This document shows positions 16,601 through 24,518 of a stretch of 64,000 nucleotides of DNA, one piece after another. Each line of letters opens with the position of its first letter. The first letter of the stretch is position 1. Under the pieces are notes generated by a model that saw only the letters and a list, made by a program, of their open reading frames with translations, ran no database searches and was not told the origin of the DNA. A program made the position numbers and the translations under genes. The stretch comes from JBNNGK01 sp050268245 (GTDB lineage: Bacteria; Pseudomonadota; Gammaproteobacteria; Enterobacterales; Enterobacteriaceae), in assembly GCF_050268245.1 (NCBI RefSeq), contig NZ_JBNNGK010000014.1:31450-95449 (forward strand). Reading direction: 5' to 3'.

Positions 16601-17092
16601 ATGCGTAAAGTGGCCGTATTAGTTATGGCATCAACGCTGGCGTTAGTTTCTACCGCCGCTACCGCTGCCGACACTATATCGGAAATACGTCCAGCTCCTA
16701 AACATGATGCGATAAGTACACCTGGTCAGCACCATATGTTCGACGGTGTTAGCCTGACCGAACAGCAGCGCCAGCAAATGCGAGATTTGATGCATCAGGC
16801 CCGCAACGATCTGCCTGATGTCAATGTAGCTGAAATGGAAGCGATGCATAAACTGGTCACTGCAAACAAGTTTGATGAAGCCGCTGTGCATGAACAAGCG
16901 GAGAAAATGGCTCAGGAACAGGTAAAGCGCCAGATCGTCATGGCGAGAGTGCGCAACCAAATGTACAACCTGCTGACGCCACAACAAAAAAGTGTTTTAG
17001 ACCAGAAACATCTGCAGCGTATGCAGCAGATGAAGCAACAGATTTCTGGTTTGCAGCAAACTTCTGCCCAGAAGTTGAGTGCGACTGAGTAG
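16601..17092 (+). CDS. cpxP: periplasmic Cpx inhibitor and adaptor CpxP
   Basis: 163 residues from the ATG at 16601, which has an AGGAG box at 16590-16594; an upstream in-frame start at 16580 would overlap that box. A signal peptide (VAVLVMASTLALVSTAATA-A) precedes a helical hairpin protein with the two family LTxxQ-type motifs (LTEQQRQQM and LTPQQKSVL). CpxP damps CpxA and delivers misfolded periplasmic proteins to DegP. It is divergent from cpxRA with a CpxR box, and its 3' end carries the CpxQ small RNA. Confidence 0.96.
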   Translation: MRKVAVLVMASTLALVSTAATAADTISEIRPAPKHDAISTPGQHHMFDGVSLTEQQRQQMRDLMHQARNDLPDVNVAEMEAMHKLVTANKFDEAAVHEQAEKMAQEQVKRQIVMARVRNQMYNLLTPQQKSVLDQKHLQRMQQMKQQISGLQQTSAQKLSATE

Positions 17093-17100
17093 TACCCTGT

Positions 17101-17158
17101 TTTTCCTTGCCATAGACACCATCCCTGTCTTCCCCGCCATCATGGCGGGGCTTTTTTT
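17101..17158 (+). ncRNA. cpxQ: CpxQ small RNA from the cpxP 3' untranslated region
   Basis: The 58 bases after the cpxP stop begin TTTTCCTTGCCATAGACACC, the conserved seed I recall for enteric CpxQ, followed by ATCCCTGTC and ending in the GC-rich hairpin and T-tract at 17132-17158. In E. coli and Salmonella, RNase E cleaves the cpxP mRNA to release CpxQ, an Hfq-bound repressor of inner-membrane and fimbrial mRNAs. The 5' end position is inferred by similarity. Confidence 0.8.
17132..17158 (+). terminator. cpxP/CpxQ rho-independent terminator
   Basis: CCCCGCC pairs with GGCGGGG around ATCAT, followed by C and seven T residues. It serves as the 3' end of both cpxP mRNA and CpxQ. Confidence 0.93.
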
Positions 17159-17207
17159 GCCTGACATTCCGTTATACTGACGCCTGGAAATTTCATCGGG
17201 ATTTGTT

Positions 17208-18110
17208 ATGCAACAGCAATATGCGCGCTTGGTAAAATCCGCCGCTTTGGCTGCCACCGTTTTGGCCTCTACGTTACTGCTGATCAAAATCGTTGCTTGG
17301 TACATCACCGGCTCGGTCAGCTTGTTAGCATCGCTGGTGGATTCATTAGTCGATATCGCAGCTTCGTTGACTAACCTGTTGGTGGTTCGTTACTCATTGC
17401 AACCCGCCGACGAAGAACATTCCTTTGGTCACGGAAAAGCCGAATCGTTGGCGGCGTTAGCGCAAAGTATGTTTATTTCCGGCTCCGCGCTGTTTTTGTT
17501 TCTTACCGGCTTCCAACATCTGTATTCGCCGCAAACGCTACGCGAGCCCGGTATTGGCATAGCGGTTACCGCGGTGGCATTGCTTAGCACGCTGATTTTG
17601 GTTGCCTATCAGCGCTGGGTCGTCAGAAAAACGCGTAGTCAGGCGGTGCGCGCAGATATGCTGCATTATCAGTCAGATGTCATGATGAATGGTGCTATTC
17701 TTATCGCGCTTGGGCTAAGCTGGTACGGTTTTCAGCGTGCTGATGCGTTGTTTGCATTGGGGATTGGCGTCTACATTCTCTACAGTGCGTTGCGAATGGG
17801 TTATGAAGCGGTGCAATCGTTACTGGATCGTGCATTGCCGGATGATGAACGGCAGATGATTATTGATATCGTCTCATCATGGCCCGGTGTTAGAGGCGCG
17901 CATGATTTACGTACTCGTCAGTCTGGGCCGACGAAGTTTATTCAGTTGCACTTGGAAATGGACGATAATCTGCCGCTGGTGCAGGCGCATAATTTGGCTG
18001 AACGGGTGGAAAAAGCGTTGCTACGGCGTTTTCCTGGCGCTGATGTGATTATTCACCAGGATCCCTGCTCCGTTGTGCCTCTAAGCCGACAAGGCCATTG
18101 GGAGCTATAA
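17208..18110 (+). CDS. fieF: cation-efflux pump FieF (YiiP), CDF family
   Basis: 300 residues, the FieF length. An inner-membrane proton antiporter that exports Fe(II) and Zn(II). Six membrane segments occupy residues about 12-205. The metal site pairs are SLVDSLVDIAAS in segment 2 and HYQSDVMMN in segment 5, and a C-terminal cytoplasmic domain ends with the HLEMD and IIHQDPC metal-binding strands. It lies between cpxP and pfkA as in E. coli. Confidence 0.96.
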   Translation: MQQQYARLVKSAALAATVLASTLLLIKIVAWYITGSVSLLASLVDSLVDIAASLTNLLVVRYSLQPADEEHSFGHGKAESLAALAQSMFISGSALFLFLTGFQHLYSPQTLREPGIGIAVTAVALLSTLILVAYQRWVVRKTRSQAVRADMLHYQSDVMMNGAILIALGLSWYGFQRADALFALGIGVYILYSALRMGYEAVQSLLDRALPDDERQMIIDIVSSWPGVRGAHDLRTRQSGPTKFIQLHLEMDDNLPLVQAHNLAERVEKALLRRFPGADVIIHQDPCSVVPLSRQGHWEL

Positions 18111-18199
18111 TCAGCACATAGCCTACGACGAGCGTTGTGTCGGGGAGGGGAAATTAGCTCCACGTGCGATGCGACTTTTTTTACCTTAATTTAGCGTGA

Positions 18200-18234
18200 C
18201 CTGAATCAATTCAGCTGGGTGTTTTTGATATAAT
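18200..18234 (+). promoter_or_regulatory. pfkA promoter with Cra-type operator
   Basis: CTGAATCAATTCAGC at 18201-18215 matches the Cra (FruR) operator pattern TGAATCG-TTCA, and a perfect TATAAT lies at 18229-18234. The operator covers the -35 region, as expected for repression of glycolytic pfkA by Cra. The transcript start would be near 18241, leaving a leader of about 100 bases. Confidence 0.75.
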
Positions 18235-18344
18235 ATTCAGCAATAAAATCCGTAAAGCGGGGTTGCTACAACCGGAGACGTGGAAGTCGCAATCGGCGAA
18301 TACAAAATTCTTAAGAAATTGCATCTACAAGTTCAGAGGTAGTC

Positions 18345-19307
18345 ATGATCAAGAAAATCGGTGTACTGACGAGTGGCGGTGACGCGCCGGGTATGAACGC
18401 TGCAATCCGTGGCGTTGTGCGCGCCGCACTTACGGAAGGTCTGGACGTTTTTGGTATCTACGACGGCTATCTTGGCTTGTACGAAGATCGTATGGAACAA
18501 TTGGATCGCTATAGCGTGTCCGACATGATCAACCGTGGTGGCACCTTCTTGGGCTCAGCCCGCTTCCCGGAATTCAGAGATGAAAACGTACGTGCCAAGG
18601 CAATCGAAAACCTGAAGAAACGCGGCATTGACGCGTTAGTGGTCATTGGCGGTGACGGTTCGTACATGGGCGCCAAACGTCTGACGGAAGAAGGTTTTCC
18701 GTGCATCGGTCTGCCAGGTACCATCGATAACGATGTTGCGGGCACCGACTACACCATTGGTTATTTCACCGCGTTAGAAACGGTGGTTGAGGCGATTGAC
18801 CGTCTCCGTGACACCTCTTCTTCACATCAACGTATTTCTATCGTCGAAGTGATGGGGCGTTATTGTGGCGACCTGACACTGGCCGCGGCGATTGCTGGCG
18901 GTTGCGAATTTATCGTCTTGCCGGAAATCGAGTTCAACCGCGAAGACCTGGTTTGTGAAATCAAAGCGGGCATCGCTAAAGGTAAAAAACACGCTATCGT
19001 GGCCATTACCGAGCACATCTGCGATATCGATGAGCTTGCTGCTTATATCGAGCAGGAAACTAAGCGTGAAACCCGTGCGACCGTCTTGGGGCACATTCAG
19101 CGTGGTGGTTCACCGGTAGCCTACGACCGTATTCTGGCCTCACGTATGGGCGCTTACTCCATTGAACTGCTGTTGCAAGGTTATGGCGGCCGTTGTGTGG
19201 GGATCCAGAACGAAAAAATGGTGCATCACGACATCATTGACGCGATCGAGAACATGAAGCGTCCGTTCCGCAGTGACTGGTTGGATACCGCCAAAAAATT
19301 GTACTGA
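18345..19307 (+). CDS. pfkA: ATP-dependent 6-phosphofructokinase I
   Basis: 320 residues. PfkA phosphorylates fructose 6-phosphate, the committed step of glycolysis, and is allosterically controlled by ADP and phosphoenolpyruvate. Visible motifs are LTSGGDAPGMNA (ATP site), VIGGDGSYMGA, GLPGTIDNDVAGTD (catalytic Asp), EVMGRYCGDL and GHIQRGGSPVAYDR. The AGAGGTAGTC box precedes the ATG. It is monocistronic: a Cra-operator promoter upstream and a terminator downstream. Confidence 0.98.
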   Translation: MIKKIGVLTSGGDAPGMNAAIRGVVRAALTEGLDVFGIYDGYLGLYEDRMEQLDRYSVSDMINRGGTFLGSARFPEFRDENVRAKAIENLKKRGIDALVVIGGDGSYMGAKRLTEEGFPCIGLPGTIDNDVAGTDYTIGYFTALETVVEAIDRLRDTSSSHQRISIVEVMGRYCGDLTLAAAIAGGCEFIVLPEIEFNREDLVCEIKAGIAKGKKHAIVAITEHICDIDELAAYIEQETKRETRATVLGHIQRGGSPVAYDRILASRMGAYSIELLLQGYGGRCVGIQNEKMVHHDIIDAIENMKRPFRSDWLDTAKKLY

Positions 19308-19333
19308 TCGTCTTTTGGTGTTGTGCAATGAAG

Positions 19334-19357
19334 GCCTCCGCTAGCGGGGGCTTTTTT
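19334..19357 (+). terminator. pfkA terminator
   Basis: GCCTCCGC pairs with GCGGGGGC (one G-T pair) around a TA loop, followed by six T residues, 26 bases after the pfkA stop. Confidence 0.9.
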
Positions 19358-19491
19358 ACGCGTTATGTGCCTATATTCCAGAATCGTCTAGTAATAATTT
19401 TTTTATTCTTTATCTCTTCCTTCAGTTTCTGGCAGGCTTTGATGTTAAATCAACCGCTTGAGGCTGCGGTTATTATTCTGGGAGAGTAGTG

Positions 19492-20481
19492 ATGCGTAAA
19501 TGGGGTCTAGGACTTACCTTATTATTGCTGGCGGCCGGCGCGGCGGCAAAAGACAGTCAATTATTGAATGTTTCGTACGATCCGACGCGCGAGTTCTATC
19601 AAGAGTATAACGCGGCTTTCAGTAAATACTGGCAGCAACAGAGCGGTGATAAGGTGACGGTGCGTCAATCACATGGTGGCTCAGGCAAGCAGGCCACCTC
19701 TGTTATCAATGGCATTGAGGCTGACGTGGTGACGCTGGCATTGGCCTATGACATCGACGCCATTGCCGAGCGTGGGCGCATAGATAAAAAGTGGATTAAG
19801 CGCTTACCTGCTAACTCAGCACCTTACACCTCGACCATTGTTTTCCTGGTGCGTAAGGGTAACCCGAAAGGCATTCATGATTGGCCGGATTTGGTTAAAC
19901 CGGGCATTTCCGTGATTACGCCTAACCCGAAAACGTCTGGTGGCGCACGTTGGAACTATCTCGCGGCTTGGGGTTTCGCTCTACATCACAACAATAACGA
20001 TCAGTCCAAGGCGCAGGCGTTCGTCAAAAACCTGTATAAAAATGTTGAGGTGTTGGACTCCGGCGCGCGTGGTGCGACCAATACTTTTGTTGAGCGTGGT
20101 ATCGGTGATGTGCTGATTGCGTGGGAAAACGAAGCCTTACTGGCGAAACAGGTGTTGGGTCAAGATAAGTTCGAGATTATCACCCCGAGCGAATCCATTT
20201 TGGCGGAGCCAACGGTGTCGTTAGTCGACAGAGTGGTGGATAAACGAGGAACGCGTGAAGTGGCGAATGCGTATTTGCACTATCTGTACTCACCAGAGGG
20301 GCAACTCATCGCGGCAAAACACTACTACCGGCCACGTGATGCGGCTGTTGAGGCTCAATTTGCCGAGCAGTTTCCAAAACTGAAATTGTTCACCGTGGAG
20401 GATACCTTTGGTGGTTGGGCTCATGCGCAAAAAGTGCATTTTTCCAGCGGTGGGACATTTGACGAAATCGGCAAACGCTGA
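19492..20481 (+). CDS. sbp: periplasmic sulfate-binding protein
   Basis: 329 residues from the ATG at 19492 (a GTG three bases earlier is less likely; GGAGAG precedes). A signal peptide (LGLTLLLLAAGAAA-K) is followed by a type II periplasmic binding fold. LNVSYDPTREFYQEYN, QSHGGSGKQA and the later SGGARWNYLAAWG segments are the sulfate-contacting loops of Sbp. It supplies sulfate to the CysUWA transporter. The leader holds a small AACCGC/GCGGTT stem near 19452-19471. It is monocistronic and convergent with tpiA. Confidence 0.96.
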   Translation: MRKWGLGLTLLLLAAGAAAKDSQLLNVSYDPTREFYQEYNAAFSKYWQQQSGDKVTVRQSHGGSGKQATSVINGIEADVVTLALAYDIDAIAERGRIDKKWIKRLPANSAPYTSTIVFLVRKGNPKGIHDWPDLVKPGISVITPNPKTSGGARWNYLAAWGFALHHNNNDQSKAQAFVKNLYKNVEVLDSGARGATNTFVERGIGDVLIAWENEALLAKQVLGQDKFEIITPSESILAEPTVSLVDRVVDKRGTREVANAYLHYLYSPEGQLIAAKHYYRPRDAAVEAQFAEQFPKLKLFTVEDTFGGWAHAQKVHFSSGGTFDEIGKR

Positions 20482-20501
20482 TTTAACGCCAAGATAAACA
20501 A

Positions 20502-20520
20502 CCCCGGCGAGCGGGGTTTT
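20502..20520 (+). terminator. sbp terminator
   Basis: CCCCG pairs with CGGGG around a GCGAG loop, followed by TTTT. It ends exactly where repeat copy B begins. Confidence 0.8.
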
Positions 20521-20643
20521 GAGCTTGATGACGAAGTCGCCTGATGATCCGAGATACCCGGGCCTAGCGCAGCGAGGAGCGCTCCGGTGGCTTACGCCAC
20601 TACGACCCCATCGACACGCTTTCCCTAATAACAAGCGTTGTCA
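20521..20643 (-). repeat. 123-bp dispersed intergenic repeat, copy B
   Basis: Reverse-complement copy of 13672-13794, ungapped, 13 mismatches by hand count. It lies between the sbp and tpiA terminators at a second convergent gene junction. This copy keeps a perfect GTGGC-GTAA-GCCAC stem and a GGAGCGCTCC palindrome that copy A has partly lost, so B is the better preserved. No coding potential is evident. Confidence 0.8.
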
Positions 20644-20651
20644 TCAACCAT

Positions 20652-20674
20652 AAACCCCGACTAACGGGGTTTTT
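20652..20674 (-). terminator. tpiA terminator
   Basis: AAACCCCG and CGGGGTTTTT arms with a five-base loop; on the minus strand CCCCG-TTAGT-CGGGG is followed by TTTA. A run of T also lies on the plus side, so it can work in both directions. Confidence 0.75.
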
Positions 20675-20693
20675 CAGGCTAAGCCAAAGATTA

Positions 20694-21461
20694 TCAGGCT
20701 TTTTTAGCTTCAGCGGCTGCCTTCACGATGACGGCAAATGCGTCTGCTTTCAGTGAAGCGCCACCGACCAATGCACCGTCAATGTCCGGCTGAGCGAACA
20801 GTTCTGCTGCATTTTTATCGTTAACGGAGCCGCCGTACTGGATGATGACGTCTGCAGCCACTTCCGCGTCATGCTTAGCGATGTGGTCGCGGATAAATTT
20901 GTGCACGGCTTGTGCCTGCGCCGGGGTGGCTGATTTGCCAGTACCGATAGCCCACACTGGCTCATAGGCGATAACGGTGCCTTTCATTGCCGGAGCGCCC
21001 AGCGTTTTCAGCACGGCATCGATCTGACGAGCGCAAACTTCTTCGGTTTTACCCGCTTCGTTTTCTGCTTCGGTTTCGCCGATGCACAGCACAGGAATCA
21101 AACCGGCTTCTTTCAGCACGGCAAATTTCTCAGCGATCGCTTCATCGGTTTCTTTGTGATAAGTGCGACGCTCAGAGTGACCGATGATGATGTATTGCGC
21201 ACCGACATCTTTCAGCATGTTAGCAGAAACTTCACCAGTGAACGCGCCAGACAGGTTTACGTCTACGTTCTGCGCGCCCAGCGCAATACGGCTGCCAGCC
21301 AATTGGTGTTTGGCTTGATCCAGGTACATGACCGGTGGCGCGATGGCAACGCCGCAGCCTTCTACGCTGCTCAGTTCGTTGCGTAGGCCAGCAATCAGCT
21401 CGTTGACCATATGAGTGCTGCCGTTGAGTTTCCAGTTACCCATAACTAATGGATGACGCAT
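20694..21461 (-). CDS. tpiA: triosephosphate isomerase
   Basis: 255 residues. TpiA interconverts dihydroxyacetone phosphate and glyceraldehyde 3-phosphate. The TIM-barrel motifs are complete: GNWKLNG (catalytic Lys), IGHSERR (catalytic His), AYEPVWAIGTG (catalytic Glu) and YGGSVN plus GALVGGASL (phosphate binding). AGGAGG lies before the start. It is convergent with sbp and monocistronic. Confidence 0.98.
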   Translation of the reverse strand: MRHPLVMGNWKLNGSTHMVNELIAGLRNELSSVEGCGVAIAPPVMYLDQAKHQLAGSRIALGAQNVDVNLSGAFTGEVSANMLKDVGAQYIIIGHSERRTYHKETDEAIAEKFAVLKEAGLIPVLCIGETEAENEAGKTEEVCARQIDAVLKTLGAPAMKGTVIAYEPVWAIGTGKSATPAQAQAVHKFIRDHIAKHDAEVAADVIIQYGGSVNDKNAAELFAQPDIDGALVGGASLKADAFAVIVKAAAEAKKA

Positions 21462-21641
21462 ATATTTTCCTCCAACAAGGGAACGCGAGAGCCGAAATTA
21501 ATACTGCCGAACGGGCAGTCAACCTGGCCAACAGTATAGAGATGAATAGATGAGAAGGCTTTGCTTTTTGTCATTAATACGTTTCATCATTACCCGATGC
21601 GGCCATATTACTTGGGGGATTCGGCGCATCATGCCTCAGCG

Positions 21642-22226
21642 TCAGGGCTCGGACAACGTCAGTTTGACCGGCTCAACGGCAAAGGTTAGCCCCTTCTTGC
21701 CGTTATCTGCCACCACGTAGCGGATTGCACCGGCCTGCTGCGAATAAAAACGCGCACCTTGGCCTTTCTTGAGCAGTGCGCTTACCCCTGTGATGCTTTT
21801 TTCGACCGTTAGTGCCGGTTCGAATTGGCGCATCAGTGCCGCCATATAGTTAATGGCAATGGCCCGCGCCGTTTTTTCCACGTTGCCCTGCAATGGCAGA
21901 TAGGTAATTTGCAATGTTTTGATTTTACCGGTGCCTTTTTCCAGAGCGGTGGAAGCATAGAGGTTTTCGTTCAGCTTACTGGCAGCGCGCGTCAGCAACG
22001 GTGCATCGTCTTCAGGCGTCGCGATCGCGCGAAATTCGCCGATAGGTAATGTGGGGTTATCGCGGTTATATTTTTCGCGGAATTGCACCACCGTCAGATC
22101 GAAGGTTGGCGCCCCAGCGAGTAAATAGGGAGCCGTAGCCGCGGCATTCGCATTGGCAGACGTCTGAGCCCAAGCGCAGCTCAGCCCGGACAGCAGACAA
22201 GTGGTGAGGGTAATTCTTCTCAACAT
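21642..22226 (-). CDS. yiiQ: exported DUF1454 family protein YiiQ
   Basis: 194 residues from the ATG at 22226, where a signal peptide begins (LTTCLLSGLSCAWA-Q). A TTG at 22247 with a GGAG box six bases upstream is an alternative start adding seven residues, and I cannot exclude it. The mature protein keeps the YiiQ core (TAPYLLAGAPTFDLTVVQFREKYN and YVVADNGKKGLTFAVEPVKL). Its function is unknown; the signal peptide predicts a periplasmic protein. The position beside tpiA and yiiR is the E. coli order. Confidence 0.88.
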   Translation of the reverse strand: MLRRITLTTCLLSGLSCAWAQTSANANAAATAPYLLAGAPTFDLTVVQFREKYNRDNPTLPIGEFRAIATPEDDAPLLTRAASKLNENLYASTALEKGTGKIKTLQITYLPLQGNVEKTARAIAINYMAALMRQFEPALTVEKSITGVSALLKKGQGARFYSQQAGAIRYVVADNGKKGLTFAVEPVKLTLSEP

Positions 22227-22403
22227 AATTCGCGATTCTGATAACAAAGCAGACTCCGATTAAAGCGATAATCGGGGGCGGTTGTCAAAGATCCCATTGG
22301 ATTATCTATTGGTGGCCATCATGGCGTATTTGAGATTGCGCTGGCACCGCCGACATGGCATGACCTATGTTACACTGTCGAGCAAAATATGGGCAGGTTA
22401 ACA

Positions 22404-22841
22404 ATGCAGGATTCCATGACATTACAACAGTGGTGCTTTTCGTTCAAAGGCCGAATTGGGCGGCGTGACTTCTGGATTTGGATAGGCGTTTGGCTGGTGT
22501 TAATGGCCGCCGCGTTTACGCTTGCTAACTATGATTGGGTGGCGATTCAAACCATCGCGTTTTTCATTGTGGCCATGCTGTGGCCAACGGCAGCGGTGTT
22601 AGTTAAGCGGTTGCACGATCGCAACAAGTCTGGCTGGTGGGCGCTGTTACTGATCTTGGCGTGGATGCTAGCTGCGGGTAATTGGCACATGCTGGCACCG
22701 GTTTGGCAGTGGGGCGTCGGGCGTTTTATCCCGACGCTGATTATTGTCATGATGATGATCGATTTGGGTGCGTTCGTCGGCACGCCAGACGACAACCGTT
22801 TTGGCGCACCGCCGGAGCCGGTGAAGTTTCGCGTAGGTTGA
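22404..22841 (+). CDS. yiiR: DUF805 family inner-membrane protein YiiR
   Basis: 145 residues from the ATG at 22404, seven bases after an AGG; an ATG at 22389 is in frame but lacks a visible box. It begins with the DUF805 motif FSFKGRIGRRDFWIW and has four predicted membrane segments (for example IGVWLVLMAAAFTLA and LLLILAWMLAAGNW). VKRLHDRNKSGWWALL is the family signature in the middle. Function unknown. It is convergent with fpr, eight bases apart. Confidence 0.88.
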   Translation: MQDSMTLQQWCFSFKGRIGRRDFWIWIGVWLVLMAAAFTLANYDWVAIQTIAFFIVAMLWPTAAVLVKRLHDRNKSGWWALLLILAWMLAAGNWHMLAPVWQWGVGRFIPTLIIVMMMIDLGAFVGTPDDNRFGAPPEPVKFRVG

Positions 22842-22849
22842 CGTTTTGT

Positions 22850-23596
22850 TTACCAGTAATGCTCGCTGGTCATATGTCCCGGTTTGCGGCGCAGGTGTTT
22901 GCGCATCCCGTGCCGCTCTTTCAGCATTTGCTGAGTGTCGCGCACCATTTGTGGGTTACCGCACAGCATGATATGGCTGGTCTCGGCATCAATGTTTAAG
23001 CCGATTGCCGCTTCCAGCCTTCCGTCTTCGAGCAGTGCCGGTACGCGACCGGTCAGTGAGCTGGGTGCTTCTTCACGGCTGACCACCGTTTGAATATGTA
23101 ATTTGCCGTTATAGCGCTGCTGCAATTGTTGCATCAGCGGCAAATAACTTAAGTCACGCGCATAACGGGCGGCATGCACCAGTACCAATTTATTAAATCG
23201 CTCCAGTCCGTTACCTTCTTGCAGAATGGACAGATAGGGGCCGATAGCCGTGCCGGTCGCCAGCATCCATAGCGTGTCACAATCGGGTACTTCCTCCAGT
23301 ACGAAGAACCCGGCGGCTTCCTTGGTGATCATGATTTCTGCGCCCGGCTGTAGTTGATTGAGTTTCGGGCTCAGTTTGCCATCCGGTACGGTGACCAGAT
23401 AGAACGCCAGGTTGGAATCGCTGGGAGCGTTAACGTAGGAGTAAGCGCGCTGTATGCGTTCGCCATCAATTTCCAAGGCCAATTTAGCGAATTGCCCTGC
23501 GGTGAACGGGTCGATCGGTGCATCGACGGTGAGAGTAAACAATCCATCGGTCCATTGTTCCAGATGCGTAACTTTACCTTTAACCCATTCAGCCAT
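22850..23596 (-). CDS. fpr: ferredoxin/flavodoxin-NADP+ reductase
   Basis: 248 residues. Fpr moves electrons from NADPH to flavodoxin or ferredoxin, feeding biotin synthase, methionine synthase reactivation and Fe-S work. RAYSYVNAPSD is the FAD-binding RxYS motif, ATGTAIGPYLSIL binds NADPH, and the C-terminus ends HMTSEHYW with the aromatic residue stacking on flavin. It starts three bases after the SufR-like regulator gene, so the two are co-transcribed. E. coli fpr is under SoxS; no similar arrangement with a dedicated regulator exists there. Confidence 0.95.
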   Translation of the reverse strand: MAEWVKGKVTHLEQWTDGLFTLTVDAPIDPFTAGQFAKLALEIDGERIQRAYSYVNAPSDSNLAFYLVTVPDGKLSPKLNQLQPGAEIMITKEAAGFFVLEEVPDCDTLWMLATGTAIGPYLSILQEGNGLERFNKLVLVHAARYARDLSYLPLMQQLQQRYNGKLHIQTVVSREEAPSSLTGRVPALLEDGRLEAAIGLNIDAETSHIMLCGNPQMVRDTQQMLKERHGMRKHLRRKPGHMTSEHYW

Positions 23597-23599
23597 ACT

Positions 23600-24223
23600 T
23601 TAATGCTCCCGTAGTCGAATCAAATATGCGCAATGCCGCGAGCCGTAAATGGCATGCGCGGTACGTTCAATCTGGTAACCCTTACCAAGCAACCGATGAA
23701 ACAGTTGCAACTCCGAATCGCAGAGGCTACTGCAGGTGTCAGCCGTTATGCCCATCGGACAGTGATTTTCTACCAATAATGCACCGTGAGGATGTTCCAC
23801 CAGTTCGGTCATAAAACCATCGTGCCGCCGCAAACACACCAGCCGAGTCAATTTATCTTGGTGACTCTGTTCTTCGGCTAATTCGCTGGCGTAATGCTGG
23901 AACAGTTTTTCTTCACGGGTGCGGATCCGTTTATTCAGCTCTTCAGTGCCAAACAGCGGGTGGGTGACATCAGGCCACTCTTGGGCTAACGCCCCGCGCT
24001 GAGCGACAAACTTGGCATAGCCTTGTGGCGTCAATGACCAAAATCGTTTTGGGCGACCCACTTTGTTACGCGCCTCTTCGTAACAGACTAGCTCATGTTC
24101 TTCCAGAGATTGCAGATGTTGGCGTATTCCCATTGGCGTGATCCCCAAGCATTCTGCGAGCATCTTGGCCGAATGAGGCCCCAAGGTTTTTAACTGCAAT
24201 AAAATCCGTTCTGGCGTTTTCAT
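23600..24223 (-). CDS. SufR-like winged-helix regulator with four C-terminal cysteines
   Basis: 207 residues. The N-terminal winged helix (about 1-70) reads SAKMLAECLGITPMGIRQHLQSLEE, with wing residues KVGRPKRFWSLTPQG, the pattern of the COG2345/SufR group of predicted regulators. The C-terminal domain holds Cys155, Cys164, Cys168 and Cys198, spaced x8, x3 and x29, with the typical ending RHCAYLIRL. In SufR and relatives such cysteines bind an Fe-S cluster that controls DNA binding, so this is probably an Fe-S or redox sensor. It forms a two-gene unit with fpr (three bases apart). Its targets and ligand are inferred; binding to its own promoter is the usual arrangement. Confidence 0.75.
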   Translation of the reverse strand: MKTPERILLQLKTLGPHSAKMLAECLGITPMGIRQHLQSLEEHELVCYEEARNKVGRPKRFWSLTPQGYAKFVAQRGALAQEWPDVTHPLFGTEELNKRIRTREEKLFQHYASELAEEQSHQDKLTRLVCLRRHDGFMTELVEHPHGALLVENHCPMGITADTCSSLCDSELQLFHRLLGKGYQIERTAHAIYGSRHCAYLIRLREH

Positions 24224-24376
24224 GAACCCAATCCCTATGGTGTTATTTTATTTCAAGTTGATGAAAAGAATTATCGATTAAATGTGAAAGCCGGGCTACT
24301 GCAAGTTTGGTTCTTATCGCTGGAAAGAAGAGACGTACAGTTTAATTTACGAGGATGGCTGGCTTTGCTGCCAGTG

Positions 24377-24475
24377 TGATCGCGATCAATATTTGCCGGA
24401 AGCTCGCTAAAAAAAATAGATTTGTTAGCTTATGCCGCCATAGAAGGCCGCTTGCGATGATGCATGGGCATGCAT
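24377..24475. promoter_or_regulatory. palindromes in the regulator-emrD divergent region
   Basis: The 295-base space 24224-24518 between the SufR-like gene and emrD has no gene I can support. It contains a perfect 12-base palindrome TGATCGCGATCA at 24377-24388 and a perfect ATGCATG-GG-CATGCAT inverted repeat at 24460-24475. Either could be an operator; neither matches a site I can name with confidence. Confidence 0.4.
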
Positions 24476-24518
24476 GACGCGTGAACGGCTTGGCCGAGTT
24501 AATACGTTAACGAAGATA

